Below, in pieces: positions 26,050 through 36,300 of a DNA stretch of 64,000 nt. Both the position numbers and the translations under genes were made by a program. The notes below the pieces were generated by a model. It had not been told where the DNA came from. It saw nothing but the letters and a program-made list of their open reading frames with translations, and did not search any database. Source of the stretch: Stieleria magnilauensis (lineage in GTDB: Bacteria > Planctomycetota > Planctomycetia > Pirellulales > Pirellulaceae); contig CP036432.1 in assembly GCA_007753675.1 (NCBI GenBank), forward strand, positions 7,628,233 through 7,692,232, in the 5' to 3' direction. Positions within the stretch are counted from its first letter, which is position 1; each line of letters opens with the position of its first letter.

Positions 26050-26831
26050 CACTCCGGTTGATCGCCGGGTTTCGGCGCGTTGAGAGGTTCGGCGGGGATT
26101 GGCAGTTCCATCGGGCGACGTTTGGTGATCAATCGGTGGACGAATTTGAACGAATCTGCAACGAAGAGCAAAAACGCCGCCGCCGGGACTCGCCGACGGA
26201 ATCCCTTCTTGTCCACTTGGATGATTTCATTGGTGGCCACGTTCATGCCGGTCAAGAAGCCGTTGCCGAAGCAATAGGTGTCGACACAGACCAGGTAGCC
26301 TAGATCGAGCACGATGCCGCTGGGTTGGGGCGTATGCCCGACGAAGACTTTCTTGCCTGAAAAGTGCGGGCCCGGTGTCGTGTTCAGGTGGGTCCAGTAA
26401 CGCAACTCTTCGGGCTGCTCGTCCATCGGCGCTCGCGCATCGTAACAGGCGTGCACGAAGATCGACTCTGGCGTTTCGTAGTGCGGCAGCAACGACAGCA
26501 GAAACTTCTTGTGGGCGGCGGGAATCTTGTCGAGCGATCCGCCGTAGCTGGTCACGGTCGCCTTGCCACCGGCGGACAACCACATCTCACCGTCGAGCCC
26601 GCCGAAGGCGACGCCGCACAGCATGATCTCATGGTTGCCACGCAGCGCGACGACACGGCAACGCGATTGCAGTTCGATCAGCTGGTCGATCACGCCGCGG
26701 CTGTCCGGTCCGCGATCGACGTAATCGCCCAAGAAAATCAGCTCGTCGTCCGGCTCCGGCGCGATGCATTCGATCAGCGTTCGCAGAGCCTTGTCGCAGC
26801 CGTGAATGTCTCCGATTACAAAACGCCGCAT
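26049..26831 (-). CDS. PPP-family Ser/Thr (or diadenosine) phosphatase
   Basis: 260 residues. The metallophosphoesterase signature is complete: GDIHGC, GDYVDRGPDS, LRGNHE, then a His in FVHACYDA and VGHTPQ. This matches bacterial PPP-type protein phosphatases and ApaH-like hydrolases; the two cannot be separated from sequence alone. A short hydrophobic, basic tail (GFRRRVPAAAFLLFVADSFK) is unusual and may anchor it to the membrane. It is translationally coupled to the PhoR-like kinase gene, so it could act on that pathway. Confidence 0.82.
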   Translation of the reverse strand: MRRFVIGDIHGCDKALRTLIECIAPEPDDELIFLGDYVDRGPDSRGVIDQLIELQSRCRVVALRGNHEIMLCGVAFGGLDGEMWLSAGGKATVTSYGGSLDKIPAAHKKFLLSLLPHYETPESIFVHACYDARAPMDEQPEELRYWTHLNTTPGPHFSGKKVFVGHTPQPSGIVLDLGYLVCVDTYCFGNGFLTGMNVATNEIIQVDKKGFRRRVPAAAFLLFVADSFKFVHRLITKRRPMELPIPAEPLNAPKPGDQPE

Positions 26832-26844
26832 TCGCCCGACCGCT

Positions 26845-27405
26845 TTAATTCACCGACGGATCGTTGAAACGCAATCCGGGCGAGAGTGAAGAAAGGATTT
26901 CGTGGCCGCAGCGTTTGACCGCCGACTCCCAAACCTGTTCCGGGTCCTCGAACACCACGTCGGCATTGGCCACGCCGACCAACCAACCCCCGCACTGCAT
27001 TTCGTGATCCAATTGACCCGGGCCCCAACCCGAATACTGCGACACGAACCGGACGCGGGCATCGACACGCGATAACAGTAACCGCAGGTGATCTTCGTCA
27101 CCGGTCAGCCACAATCCGGACGAATCTTGGCCGACCGGTGATCCGATGCCGACCAAATCGTGCAGCGCCAACAGCGGGCCGTCGACCGGACCGCCTTCGA
27201 AAATCAAGTCATCGTCGCGGACCGAACCCTGCGGCATCGACAGTTCCACGATCTCGCTGAGCCGCTGGTCGGTGGGCCGATTGAGTGACAGGCCGAACGC
27301 CCCCTCGTCGTCATGGCTGACAATCAAGACGACGCTGCGCAGAAAGTTCGGGTCGTTTAAATACGGCGACGCGATGAGCAGTTTTCCGCTTAAAAATTCG
27401 ACCAT
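26845..27405 (-). CDS. YqgE/AlgH (UPF0301) family protein
   Basis: 186 residues, the usual length. Recognisable family segments are GKLLIASPYLNDPNFLRSVVLI, abbreviated here by its parts LLIASP and FLRSVV, then GAFGLSLNRPT, FEGGPV, and GWGPGQLDHEM. The biochemical function of the family is unknown; AlgH was linked to alginate regulation in Pseudomonas. It lies 13 bp upstream of the PPP-phosphatase gene on the same strand and is likely co-transcribed with it and the two-component genes. Confidence 0.88.
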   Translation of the reverse strand: MVEFLSGKLLIASPYLNDPNFLRSVVLIVSHDDEGAFGLSLNRPTDQRLSEIVELSMPQGSVRDDDLIFEGGPVDGPLLALHDLVGIGSPVGQDSSGLWLTGDEDHLRLLLSRVDARVRFVSQYSGWGPGQLDHEMQCGGWLVGVANADVVFEDPEQVWESAVKRCGHEILSSLSPGLRFNDPSVN

Positions 27406-27507
27406 GGTTGGATGCTACCTGTTCAGTCCGACCCGATGCTTTGTGGACCAGACATGGTCGTTTCTCGGGTGACGGTCACAACGCCATTGTTCAGCCTGCA
27501 GATCGAA

Positions 27508-27539
27508 TCCGCAGTTCAAATCCGCAGTTCAAATCCGCC
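27508..27539 (+). repeat. Short tandem repeat TCCGCAGTTCAAA
   Basis: Two perfect 13-bp copies (27508-27520 and 27521-27533) and a partial third lie in the 178-bp gap between the YqgE and KAS-III genes. No other feature is visible in that gap. Confidence 0.7.
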
Positions 27540-27583
27540 AATCTCTCCCCGCCTGATTCAGTCCGCCCGTTCCGCCTACCCGT

Positions 27584-28594
27584 TCAGCCCGCCAGATCTT
27601 GCCAGACGCAGCCTGCCCAGGACAGGCCGACGCCGAAGCCGATCAGCATGTTAACGGATTCGCGGTCCAGTCGACCAGACTTGCGGAGCTGGTCGATTAG
27701 GATCGGCAGCGTGCACGAGACGGTGTTGCCGATGTCCGCCAATTCGATCGGAAGCCGCTCGGGCGCCAGATCCAGTCGGATCCGCAATTCGTCGAGCATT
27801 TTCCAGGTCGCCTGATGCATTAAGTATTGCGAAATATCGGCGTCGGTCAGCTGCTCCTGTTGCAAAATCTGGTCGATCAACTGGGGCACGGCGTCGACGG
27901 TGAAACTGATCAGGCTCGGCCCGTCCATGTACAGCCGGCTTTTCCAGCGTTTGCGGTGTCGCGGTGGGATCGCGTCTTCGGGGGGGCGGGCGCCGCCGTC
28001 GCCGACGATCAACATGTCCGCACCGCTGCCGTCACTGCCGAATTTGAACCCTCGCAAGGAGGGCGTGTCGCCGGCGGTGACCAACGTCGCCGCGGCTCCG
28101 TCGGCGAAAATCGTTCGCAAACTGCGGTCCGCCGGGTCGATGTATTTGGTGTACGTTTCTGCAGTCAGAAACAGAATTCGCTTGGCCACCCCGCTTTGGA
28201 TCAGACCGTCGGCGACGGCCAGTCCGTAAACGTAACCGCTGCAGCCGAGGTTGAAATCCAAGGCCCCACAGTGTGTCGGAAGCGACAGCCGATCCTGGAT
28301 CAGGCAGCTGGTCGTCGGCAGCGGGTAGTCGGGCGTTTGTGTGCAAAAGAGCAGGAAATCGATGGAGTTCGGGTCGATTTGCTGTTCCGCGAACAGTTTC
28401 TCGGCCGCGGCCACTGCCAAGTCGCTCGATGTCTCGCCCTCGGCGGCGATGTAGCGTTGGCGAATCCCCGTTTTTTCTTCAATCAGGGCCAAATCCCATC
28501 TCGGGAATTCTCGCTGAAGCTCCTCGTTGGTTTCTACCTTTTCCGGGAAGTGAACGGCGATAGGGCCAATTTGGGCGTACGGCACAGACGGCAT
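27584..28594 (-). CDS. 3-oxoacyl-ACP synthase III (KAS-III) family enzyme
   Basis: 336 residues from the ATG at 28594 (MPSVPYAQIGPIAVHFPE); the frame stays open further upstream but that stretch is Arg-rich and overlaps the previous gene. The catalytic triad is visible: Cys in FNLGCSGYVYGL, His in YLMHQATWKM and Asn in ADIGNTVSCT. The family condenses acetyl-CoA or other acyl-CoA with malonyl-ACP; HQATWKM instead of the usual HQANxRI hints at a specialised member rather than housekeeping FabH. It is the last gene of a likely rhaB-ligase-KAS-III operon. Confidence 0.85.
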   Translation of the reverse strand: MPSVPYAQIGPIAVHFPEKVETNEELQREFPRWDLALIEEKTGIRQRYIAAEGETSSDLAVAAAEKLFAEQQIDPNSIDFLLFCTQTPDYPLPTTSCLIQDRLSLPTHCGALDFNLGCSGYVYGLAVADGLIQSGVAKRILFLTAETYTKYIDPADRSLRTIFADGAAATLVTAGDTPSLRGFKFGSDGSGADMLIVGDGGARPPEDAIPPRHRKRWKSRLYMDGPSLISFTVDAVPQLIDQILQQEQLTDADISQYLMHQATWKMLDELRIRLDLAPERLPIELADIGNTVSCTLPILIDQLRKSGRLDRESVNMLIGFGVGLSWAGCVWQDLAG

Positions 28595-28635
28595 CCTAAA
28601 ATTGCCAAGTGAATAAAGACGTTCAAAAGGAAAGC

Positions 28636-29262
28636 CTACCAATGTTCGCCGCCAGCGCGGACCCGGGGATCGCCCTGACAGCCTATCAAACGCTTCTCGG
28701 TGACCACCCAATCCATCGAGACGTCATGATCGTCCAGCGGGACGTGTGGCACGATCTGGCACTCAAAGGCCACACCGACGAGCGCCGTTTCAGCCCGCAC
28801 GCCGGCCAACAGACGGTCGTAAAATCCGCGGCCGTGCCCCAGCCGCCCCCCGTCGGGGTCAAAGGCAACGCCCGGAACCACGATCAAATCCAATTCCGTC
28901 GCGGCAACCGAACGGTCCGCTCGGCCACGGATCTCGGGACGCGGTTCCAAGATGCCGAATGCCCCGGGTGACAGATCGTCCCACCCTCGCAAATCGAACA
29001 GATGTAGGTCCTCGCCGACACAATACGGCACCGCGATCCTCTTGCCGGCCTGCCGGGTTCCCCGCAGCGTCTGCTGCAACGCCTGTTCGGTGCGGACTTC
29101 GTCCCGGACGTGGACGTACCACAGGACGCAGCCGGCTGCGGCATACTGCGGCATCGACTGCAGCCGATCGGTGATCTGGCGGCTGAGCCGTTCTTTGTCC
29201 CCTTGTTCGCGTCGTGCAGCGGCGGCTGCGCGTCGGATCGAATCTTTCGTTGGGGCGCCCAT
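28636..29262 (-). CDS. 5-formyltetrahydrofolate cyclo-ligase
   Basis: 208 residues from the ATG at 29262, which has GGGAG nine bases upstream; an ATG at 29292 overlapping the rhaB stop (TGATG) is the alternative. The enzyme converts 5-formyl-THF to 5,10-methenyl-THF with ATP. Family motifs are LDLIVVPGVAFDPDGGRLG and HGRGFYDRLL, followed by VGVAFECQIV and a C-terminal VSMDWVVTEKRLI. It lies 41 bp upstream of the KAS-III gene. Confidence 0.87.
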   Translation of the reverse strand: MGAPTKDSIRRAAAAARREQGDKERLSRQITDRLQSMPQYAAAGCVLWYVHVRDEVRTEQALQQTLRGTRQAGKRIAVPYCVGEDLHLFDLRGWDDLSPGAFGILEPRPEIRGRADRSVAATELDLIVVPGVAFDPDGGRLGHGRGFYDRLLAGVRAETALVGVAFECQIVPHVPLDDHDVSMDWVVTEKRLIGCQGDPRVRAGGEHW

Positions 29263-29291
29263 CGGCTGGTTCTCCCGCGGGGCCGGAGGCA

Positions 29292-30824
29292 TCAATCGGC
29301 CAGGCCGACGAATCGCTGGGCGGGCTCGTCCCACTGGGCCGCATTGTGTGGCGTGTAGGTCTTCACCGCAAAACTCTCTCGCACCAGTTTGCGGGACTGC
29401 AGCACGGCGGTGGTCAGCTCTTGTGGATTACCGCTGCCGATCACGCCGGTGCCCACCATTTGCATCAACAGGTTCCCGATCGCCGTCGCTTCGACCGGCC
29501 CGGTGATCACGGTTCGATTACAGGCATCGGCGGTCATCTGGCACAGCAGCTCGTTCATCGTTCCGCCGCCGACGATATGAATCGTCTCGATGCGGTTGTC
29601 GACCAGTTGCTCCAACATGCCCAAACAAACTCGGTACCGCAGCGCCAAGCCTTCCAGTGAGGCGCGATAGTAGCCGCCTTCGGCATCCGGTTTCGGCTGT
29701 CCCGTTTTCGACGCAAACCCGTCGATCGCATCGAGCATGTCGGTCGGAGCGGCGAAGTCGGGATGGTCCGGGTCGATCAGCAACTGAAACGGTGCCGCCG
29801 ACTCGGCTTGGGTGACCATGGATTCCCACGTCACCTCGTTTCCGCGGCGTTGCATGGACTTGCGAAGCTGTTGGAAAATCCACAAGCCGCCGAGGTTCTT
29901 CAGCAAACGCGTGCTGCCGCCCACTCCGCCTTCGTTGGTGAAGTTGAATTCCGAACATTGTTCGGTGACCCGTGGTGACGCCAATTCACAGCCCATCAGG
30001 GACCAAGTCCCAGAGCTGATGTAGCACCAGTCCGGCTTCTCCGGCGCGAAACCGTCGACCGGCACCGCGAGCACCGCCGAGGCGGTGTCGTGCGTGGCCG
30101 GCAAGACGACGGCCACATCTTTCAAACCCGTCACCTCGGCAACCGAGGGTTGAACGTTGCCCAAGGTAGTCGCGGGCAATGAAACCGGACCGAGCAGCTT
30201 GGTCGGAATGCCGAGTGCCTCGATCATCTCCGTCTGCCACCGGCCCGTTCGGGGATCGAGCATCTGGCTGGTGGAGGCGTTGGTGGCTTCGATGCTGCGT
30301 TTGCCCGAGAGCAACCAGTGAAAGAAGTCGCCCATCATCATGAAGCCATCGGCAATTTGCATCGATCGCTCGTTGTGTTCGACGGCCGAAAGCAGTTGAA
30401 AGACCGAATTGATTTGCATGAACTGCAATCCCGTCGCTTCGAACATCCGTCGACGCCCTTCTTCGGCACCGCCGAGGATCTCAAAGGCGCGTTCGACCAT
30501 GCCGTTGTTGCGGGCATCGCGGTAGTGCCGAATCGGCGACGCGATCTGGTCGTTTTCGTCGACCAAGACATAGTCGACGCCCCAGGTATCGACGCCGACC
30601 GATCGAATCGACTCGAAACGGGTCGCCGCGATCCGCAGACCCTCCAGAATTTCGGCCCACAAACCGTGAACGTTCCACTGCAGCGAGTTTTGAATCATCA
30701 CCGGATCGTTGGCGAAACGATGCACCTCTTCCAGCTGTAGCTTTCCGCCGTCGATGCGTCCGGCAATCACGCGGCCACTGGAGGCTCCTAAGTCGACGGC
30801 CAAGTGAACGGATGTGTTGGGCAT
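29292..30824 (-). CDS. rhaB: Rhamnulokinase
   Basis: 510 residues, FGGY carbohydrate kinase family. The opening VHLAVDLGASSGRVIAGRI, then VGVDTWGVDYVLVDE and the ATP-site region CYISSGTWSLMG and VGGGTMNELLCQM match rhamnulokinase, which phosphorylates L-rhamnulose to L-rhamnulose 1-phosphate. No rhaA, rhaD or rha transporter is in the window. It is the first gene of the likely operon with the folate cyclo-ligase and KAS-III genes, which have no evident metabolic link. Confidence 0.9.
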   Translation of the reverse strand: MPNTSVHLAVDLGASSGRVIAGRIDGGKLQLEEVHRFANDPVMIQNSLQWNVHGLWAEILEGLRIAATRFESIRSVGVDTWGVDYVLVDENDQIASPIRHYRDARNNGMVERAFEILGGAEEGRRRMFEATGLQFMQINSVFQLLSAVEHNERSMQIADGFMMMGDFFHWLLSGKRSIEATNASTSQMLDPRTGRWQTEMIEALGIPTKLLGPVSLPATTLGNVQPSVAEVTGLKDVAVVLPATHDTASAVLAVPVDGFAPEKPDWCYISSGTWSLMGCELASPRVTEQCSEFNFTNEGGVGGSTRLLKNLGGLWIFQQLRKSMQRRGNEVTWESMVTQAESAAPFQLLIDPDHPDFAAPTDMLDAIDGFASKTGQPKPDAEGGYYRASLEGLALRYRVCLGMLEQLVDNRIETIHIVGGGTMNELLCQMTADACNRTVITGPVEATAIGNLLMQMVGTGVIGSGNPQELTTAVLQSRKLVRESFAVKTYTPHNAAQWDEPAQRFVGLAD

Positions 30825-31121
30825 GGAAGTGGCTCAGGGGGGAAAAGAGGGAGTAGGTGTGCAGAATTCCAGGTCCGGCGTGGGAATTGCGTCAATATAA
30901 AACGTTGGGCGCGCCCCGAGTAGCAGTCTCCGGCCGCATGCGGGCTCAGGGCCTGCCGACAGGCGTCGATTCACTTCGGATCCTCTCGCCAAGACCGGCA
31001 AGAAAATGTTCGCGTTTTTCCGCCCCGTGCGAGACAATGAGGTGCCGGGTAATCAGTGCATCGACCGCGGCCACTTCGCGGGCGTGTTGACTTCTGGCCA
31101 CGAGCAGTCATGAGCTGAGCG

Positions 31122-32114
31122 ATGAAAATTCTTGCCAATACCGGTCGCGAGTGTGTCGAGCACATTTTTGAAGGGGGTGTCTCGGCTTGGGACATCGGCG
31201 CGTCGGTCGGACAGGGCGGTCGAAATGACCGCGACGACGTCCGCACGATTCAACGGCTTCTCAACTTGATTGGTCCGCAGGACGGCGGTCCTGTGATCGC
31301 GTTGGACGAGGACGGCTGGATCGGTCCGAAAACGAATAAAGCGATTCTTGATTTCCAACGCTTTCAACGGACCGGCAGTGATGGCCGTGTCGACCCGCAC
31401 GGGCCGACACTCAAACGGATGAATGAGATTCCGAAGCATCGCATGAAAGCTCAAAATGCCGCGCTGCTTGCCAAGGTCGTCACTGCGATGCCGGATTTGA
31501 ATCAAATGTCGCTTAAGGCGCGGCGTACGATCGAGGGCGCGATCGACTATGTGCGTCTGGGAGAGGGATTGTTTACCTCCAAACGCAACTACGAATTGGC
31601 CGATCTCTATTTCGATTTCAGCAAGCTGTCAGACTCCGAAACGCTCAGCGAACTGGGCCTCATTCGAACCACGCTCCGGCGGGCCTACGCTGCGCTCCAG
31701 GTTCCCCCGATCTCACTGACAGGCTCGAATCCTGCTGGAATCTCGATCTTCACCATCGATCCGCTTGGCAAAAATTACTATGCGTACGTTCCCCGCACAG
31801 AAACCAAGAAAAACAAACGCAGTCCAGGATCCGATCCGGCGTATATCTACGTGTGTCAAAAAATGAGCAAACCGGTGATGGACAAGTTCACCCACATTCT
31901 GATGCATGAGTTGTTTCATTTCATCGACGATGAAACGTTTCTGTACATCAGAGACCACTGCTATCGAGAAAAGATCTTCAACCTGACGCACAAGCAGCGG
32001 ATGCGCAATGCGGACAACTATGCGGTGTTTACTTCACATGTCCATTTCGGACGTGAACGACTGTTGAAGAGCCAACCAAAACTCAGGCCACACATCCCGG
32101 TGCATCTGCACTAA
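31122..32114 (+). CDS. Peptidoglycan-binding-like protein with M35-like metallopeptidase region
   Basis: 330 residues. Residues about 35-100 resemble PG_binding_1 (DDVRTIQRLLNLIG, LDEDGWIGPKTNKAILDFQ), matching the N-terminus of the protein at 16556. Near the C-terminus, HELFH (262-266) gives a zinc-binding HExxH, and about 30 residues on RNADNYAVF resembles the closing motif of aspzincin (M35) peptidases. The expected GTxxDxxYG third-ligand motif is not clear; FIDDETFLY could take its place. No signal peptide is seen, so the route to the envelope, if any, is unknown. The shared architecture suggests cell-wall or effector activity. Confidence 0.65.
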   Translation: MKILANTGRECVEHIFEGGVSAWDIGASVGQGGRNDRDDVRTIQRLLNLIGPQDGGPVIALDEDGWIGPKTNKAILDFQRFQRTGSDGRVDPHGPTLKRMNEIPKHRMKAQNAALLAKVVTAMPDLNQMSLKARRTIEGAIDYVRLGEGLFTSKRNYELADLYFDFSKLSDSETLSELGLIRTTLRRAYAALQVPPISLTGSNPAGISIFTIDPLGKNYYAYVPRTETKKNKRSPGSDPAYIYVCQKMSKPVMDKFTHILMHELFHFIDDETFLYIRDHCYREKIFNLTHKQRMRNADNYAVFTSHVHFGRERLLKSQPKLRPHIPVHLH

Positions 32115-32162
32115 GGTCGTTTTGGGACATGGCCGTCAAGCTTGGTTCACATCAGGAATGAG

Positions 32163-32192
32163 GATCCAGAAGATGACGATCCAGAAGATAAC
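32163..32192 (+). repeat. Tandem GATCCAGAAGATGAC repeat
   Basis: Two 15-bp copies (GATCCAGAAGATGAC, GATCCAGAAGATAAC) lie in the 106-bp gap between the convergent peptidase-like and membrane-protein genes. Confidence 0.65.
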
Positions 32193-32220
32193 GGAGGTCG
32201 CCAAGACTTTCGGCAATTCA

Positions 32221-32967
32221 TCAAACGGCCAAACCGATTTCCGCGTTCACTTCACGGCCGCGTCGCAATAGCAGGCTGATGGTCAGAATGACGCCGGCGT
32301 ATTCAAAAAGTTCTTCGCCAACGGCAATCAATTCAAAGGTCAACGAGTAGTGCTTGTCTCCATCGTAATCGTGACCCGCCGTTTCGTATTCGACGTAGGT
32401 GCTAGCCATTTCCAGCACGATGGCACCAAAGACGAAAAGTCCTGCGGCGGTGATCAATCCGACGGCCAGCCACTTCGGCTGTCGGCTCAAGAATCGGACA
32501 AAGAAAACGGCGACAAGCAGACAGAGAATGGCGGCCGGAATGACCCAAGCATTCATCATGATGCCACTGCGGTTGCCGAATAGCTCACCGACAATGCGAC
32601 TGGGCGCATTGTGGATCGACGCGACTTCATCGATTCCCATCAGCAACAACAAGACCGCGATCGCCTGCCAGCTGAGTCGATTTTCGGGTGCGTCTTTGAT
32701 CGAAATCGACCCGGCCAAGAGCGCAGCGAGGTGCAACAGCGCGGCAGCGAACCAGGTTGGCAAATTGCCCTCGGCATCCACGTCAACCAGCTGTCTAAAT
32801 CCCATCAGGGACGCTGTCCCCGGCCCGAGCATCAGATGGGCCGTTGCGGTCAACACCAGAAAAACTGCCGCGATCAGGGCAAGGAACCAAGGCGTTCGCT
32901 GACTGATCGTGACCGTTGTCGGGCGTGGAGGTGTGTCTTCTGGCACTGGAATGTTACTGCTGAACAA
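32221..32967 (-). CDS. Multi-pass membrane protein of unknown function
   Basis: 248 residues with six or seven predicted membrane helices (for example WFLALIAAVFLVLTATAHL, WQAIAVLLLLMGIDEVA, WVIPAAILCLLVAVFFVRFL, LITAAGLFVFGAIVLEMAS). The start is a TTG at 32967, supported by GGAAGG eight bases upstream; no in-frame ATG or GTG lies before the first helix. Charged residues sit in the helices (GIDEVASIHN, GEELFEYAGV), which could bind an ion or cofactor. I do not recognise the family. Confidence 0.65.
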   Translation of the reverse strand: MFSSNIPVPEDTPPRPTTVTISQRTPWFLALIAAVFLVLTATAHLMLGPGTASLMGFRQLVDVDAEGNLPTWFAAALLHLAALLAGSISIKDAPENRLSWQAIAVLLLLMGIDEVASIHNAPSRIVGELFGNRSGIMMNAWVIPAAILCLLVAVFFVRFLSRQPKWLAVGLITAAGLFVFGAIVLEMASTYVEYETAGHDYDGDKHYSLTFELIAVGEELFEYAGVILTISLLLRRGREVNAEIGLAV

Positions 32968-33350
32968 AAATGAAGCCTTCCGCAGGCAATCCCGGCGGAT
33001 TTCCGGCGACGTTTTGGGCTGCGTGGCGACTTAGCTTTGCCTGATTGTAGTTTCTTAAAACGGTGTGTCAGCGGATTTTCGAAATCTCTGACAGGAGTTG
33101 ATCGGCGCCCTTTTCCTGCTCCAGGATTGAGAGGGCATTGGGTCAAAAAATGAATGGGGCAAAAAATGAGAGTGCTGGACCGGATGGTTGCCGACGAGCT
33201 GGGCCACTTCATTTTTTGACCACCCCATTTTTTGACCAACACTCCGTCGTTGGCACGAAGATCGAGTCGATAGCGAAAGTCGTCTCCCGTCGCTCCGGCA
33301 CACCATCAGCTGCCGGCTTTCTAGCACAACCGATGTTGGGGTCTAGGCTG
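32968..33350. other. Intergenic region with facing repeat arrays
   Basis: 383 bp between the membrane protein gene and the large orphan gene. It holds the GGTCAAAAAATG repeat pair described separately. The rest shows no coding potential that I trust. Confidence 0.5.
33141..33237. repeat. Inverted pair of dimeric GGTCAAAAAATG repeats
   Basis: The left arm (33141-33170) is GGTCAAAAAATGAAT followed by GGGGCAAAAAATGAG. The right arm (33208-33237) carries the inverse, TTCATTTTTTGACC then ACCCCATTTTTTGACC. The 37-nt spacer is unique. The two-unit layout, 15-nt period and GGGGCA core match the GGGGCAGAATGATG repeats at 16350 and 63465, so this is probably a diverged member of that family. Confidence 0.7.
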
Positions 33351-36300
33351 CTACTCTTTGGACCGCATGTGTGGCAGTCGTCGGCCTTGGGATTGGGCGA
33401 TGTCGAGTTGGTCGTTGAGGTCATCGACGGCCAGCGGAATGATTGGGATGGTCATCAATGATTCGGGATCGATCTCGCTGCTGGCGCTGCGTTTGGCGAG
33501 TTGCTCGACTTCCTCTTCCAGTGCCGCCAGCCAAGCGGGCACGTCCAACCCGGCGCCGGTCGGCGTGCGGGCGAGTAACTCGGCTTCTTCTTCCAGCAAT
33601 TCAAATCGCGAACTTTCGCGGCCGGCTTCGGCATCCCGCATGGCGGGTTTGACCAAGGCGCGCATCCGCGCGATCGTCATCGGTTGGACGAAGCGTTCCA
33701 GGATGCGATCGGCGACGGTGGGCATTCGCATCGAGTAGTTCTTTTGCATCTTGCGAAGCCGCATGACGAACTTTTCGGCTTCGGCGCCGATCCGTTCGCT
33801 CAGACTGCGGCGCCACATCATCGCCGCGTTTTCCAGTCCGTTTCCGACCAGGACTTCGTGGGCCCACATGACGGGTTTCAGGTTCCATGCGATGCGTTCA
33901 TAGCTGGCCCGCAGACGCAGGAAGTCCATGAACATGTAAACCAGATCGCCGCGGTCGCTTTGCGTCGTCGTGCTGTTGTAATCTTGGTACTCGGCGTGAT
34001 GATCGATCAGCGTTTCGTAGACCAGTGTGATCCAACGATTGGCTTGGTTCATCGACAGCTTTCCGCTCCGCAGATCCTCGAACAATTGCATGTCGGCGAT
34101 CTGGGCGTCGTCTTCATCGATCACCCGTTGCAGCCAGTCGGCGACGCCTTGGTGCAGGATGGCGCGGACGTTGCCGAGCTGCAAGAACACTTGGGTGAAG
34201 ATCGGGTCACCGTAGCGGCGGATGAACTCGACCAATCGTTCCCAGCTTTGCCGATCGTTGACTGTTTCGAGCGGCGACAAACGCAGCGTTTGGCTGTGGG
34301 CGAGCCACGAACCGAGCATTGTTTCGGTCAATCGTTCGACCAGCGGAATCAGGACTTCGCCGATCGCGGTTTCGTCTCGGTTGAGTTCTTCGTAGTCACG
34401 GTCTTGGCGCACCGCGGCGGTCAACGCGTCGACCAAAGCCGTGAATCCGTCGCGGAACAAGCTGTCAAATTCCGTGACCGCGCCGATGCCGACGCTGTTT
34501 TGCTGTTCCATCAAACGCGACACTTCGATCAAGCGGCACGCTTCGCTGACCAGCCCGCGACGTGGCAGCCAGTGCATCAGGTGACGCAGAACACGTTGAC
34601 GCAATCGGGCCAAATAGATTTTGACCGGGTCGCCGCCCCGCGAGATCGGAATGTACAGCAGGTTTTCGCGGCTGATCGCGTCGACGTATTCGGGGAACAG
34701 TTTGCGAGTTGATTCGACATCGCCGGCGATCAAGGACGCATACAGTTTGACCGCTTGGACGTCGTCGGCGGACATCTCGTCCAGGCCGGCCTCTTCGCCG
34801 GCCACCTGATCGGTCGACGATTCGCTGTGCTCGGCATCGCGACGCAGTGATTCGTGGCGGCCGACGTGAGCAATGATCGCGCCGCAGATCAATCGCCGCG
34901 CGTCGGACATTTCGACCGCCGTGCCGATGATCCGTTCCATCAGCGAATCGCGCAGCACCCGCGAGCGATCGTAGTCTCGCATCGACTCCTTGTCGCTACC
35001 GCCGGGCGTGATCTTGTATTCGCGGACGGCATCGAGCAGTTCCAGCAATCCGATCCGGTTGACCTTGGCCCGTTGGGACCAATCGCGAAGCGCGACCAGT
35101 TGGTCTTGGGCACGTTCGGCGTCGTCTTGGTCGTCGGTGATGACGATATCGGCAGCGACCGACCACATGCGGGCGAGCGACTGCAGGAAGGTCAGCCGAT
35201 CGACCAGTCGTTTCCATTCGGCTTCCAGTTCGTCGCGGCTTCCGTCGCCGGAATACTCGAAAACGGCGCCGTCGACTCCGTCGTCGGTGGTGTCGCGATA
35301 GGAAACACCGTCGTAAGCGGCATCATACAATCCACCGGATTCGGAGTCGTCTTCTTCGTCCGGGGTTTCGCCGGCGAGTTCGCGTTCCCAGTCGCGCGGC
35401 GGTTTTGCGTTGTCGGCGAGTTCGAATTGGGGGGCCGACCAAAAGTCTTCGGCGTTGGCTTCCAAGTAGTCGAAGCACTTCCGCGCCAACGGCCAAATCT
35501 CCGACGGCTCGCAACCGGCCCGCTGGGCATCGTCTTGGGATTCGTCGTCGAACTGGCCACGCAGTCTCATCAGCCAGCGTTCGGCCAACCGCGGCAACGA
35601 GTTGCCGCCTTGGCGAAGTCCGATTTCGTTGGCGTTGCCGAGCCAGTGAATCAGCAGTGCCATCGAGGGCAGGAAGTCGTAGCGTTCCAACAGCGCCGAG
35701 ATCACCAGCGAGTAGGCTCGGGGAGAATCAAAGAACTCGGCGTGAGGCGCCCAAAATTTCACGTCGCCGGCCGCCGCACCGCCTTCGTGCCAGACGCGTA
35801 GGGCTTGGGCGACCAGGCGTGCCGAATCGTAGGATTCCAGCGGATCGGCCGCTTCGAGTGATTCGACCGTGTGGGCGCCGAATTGACGCCACCACTCGGC
35901 GACTTCGCGGTAGAGCTTGCTGATCGATTCGTAAGCCGCGGTATCGTTGCGTGCCGCCGCTTCGCTCCAGACCTTGGCCATGTAGCTGAACAGCTGGTCG
36001 ATCAAGTACAGCAGATCGTCGGCTCGCGAATCGTGAACGCTGCATTCGGGACTGGGGTGCAAGCTGAATTGGCCGGCAAAACCGATCAAGTCCCAGGGAT
36101 CGGCCAGGGCGCCGCACTTGATGGCCCGTTTGATTAAGTCATAGACGCGCTGCGGCACTTCCATCGCCTGATCGAGCTTGCCGAACCGTAGGGCGCGCAG
36201 ACCCAGTGTGGTTTCGCAGTCGATGCGGCAAATCATCCGCGCCGAGGCGGCCGGAACGACGTCGATTTGTCGTCCTGCGGCGTCGGGGTATCCCATGCGG

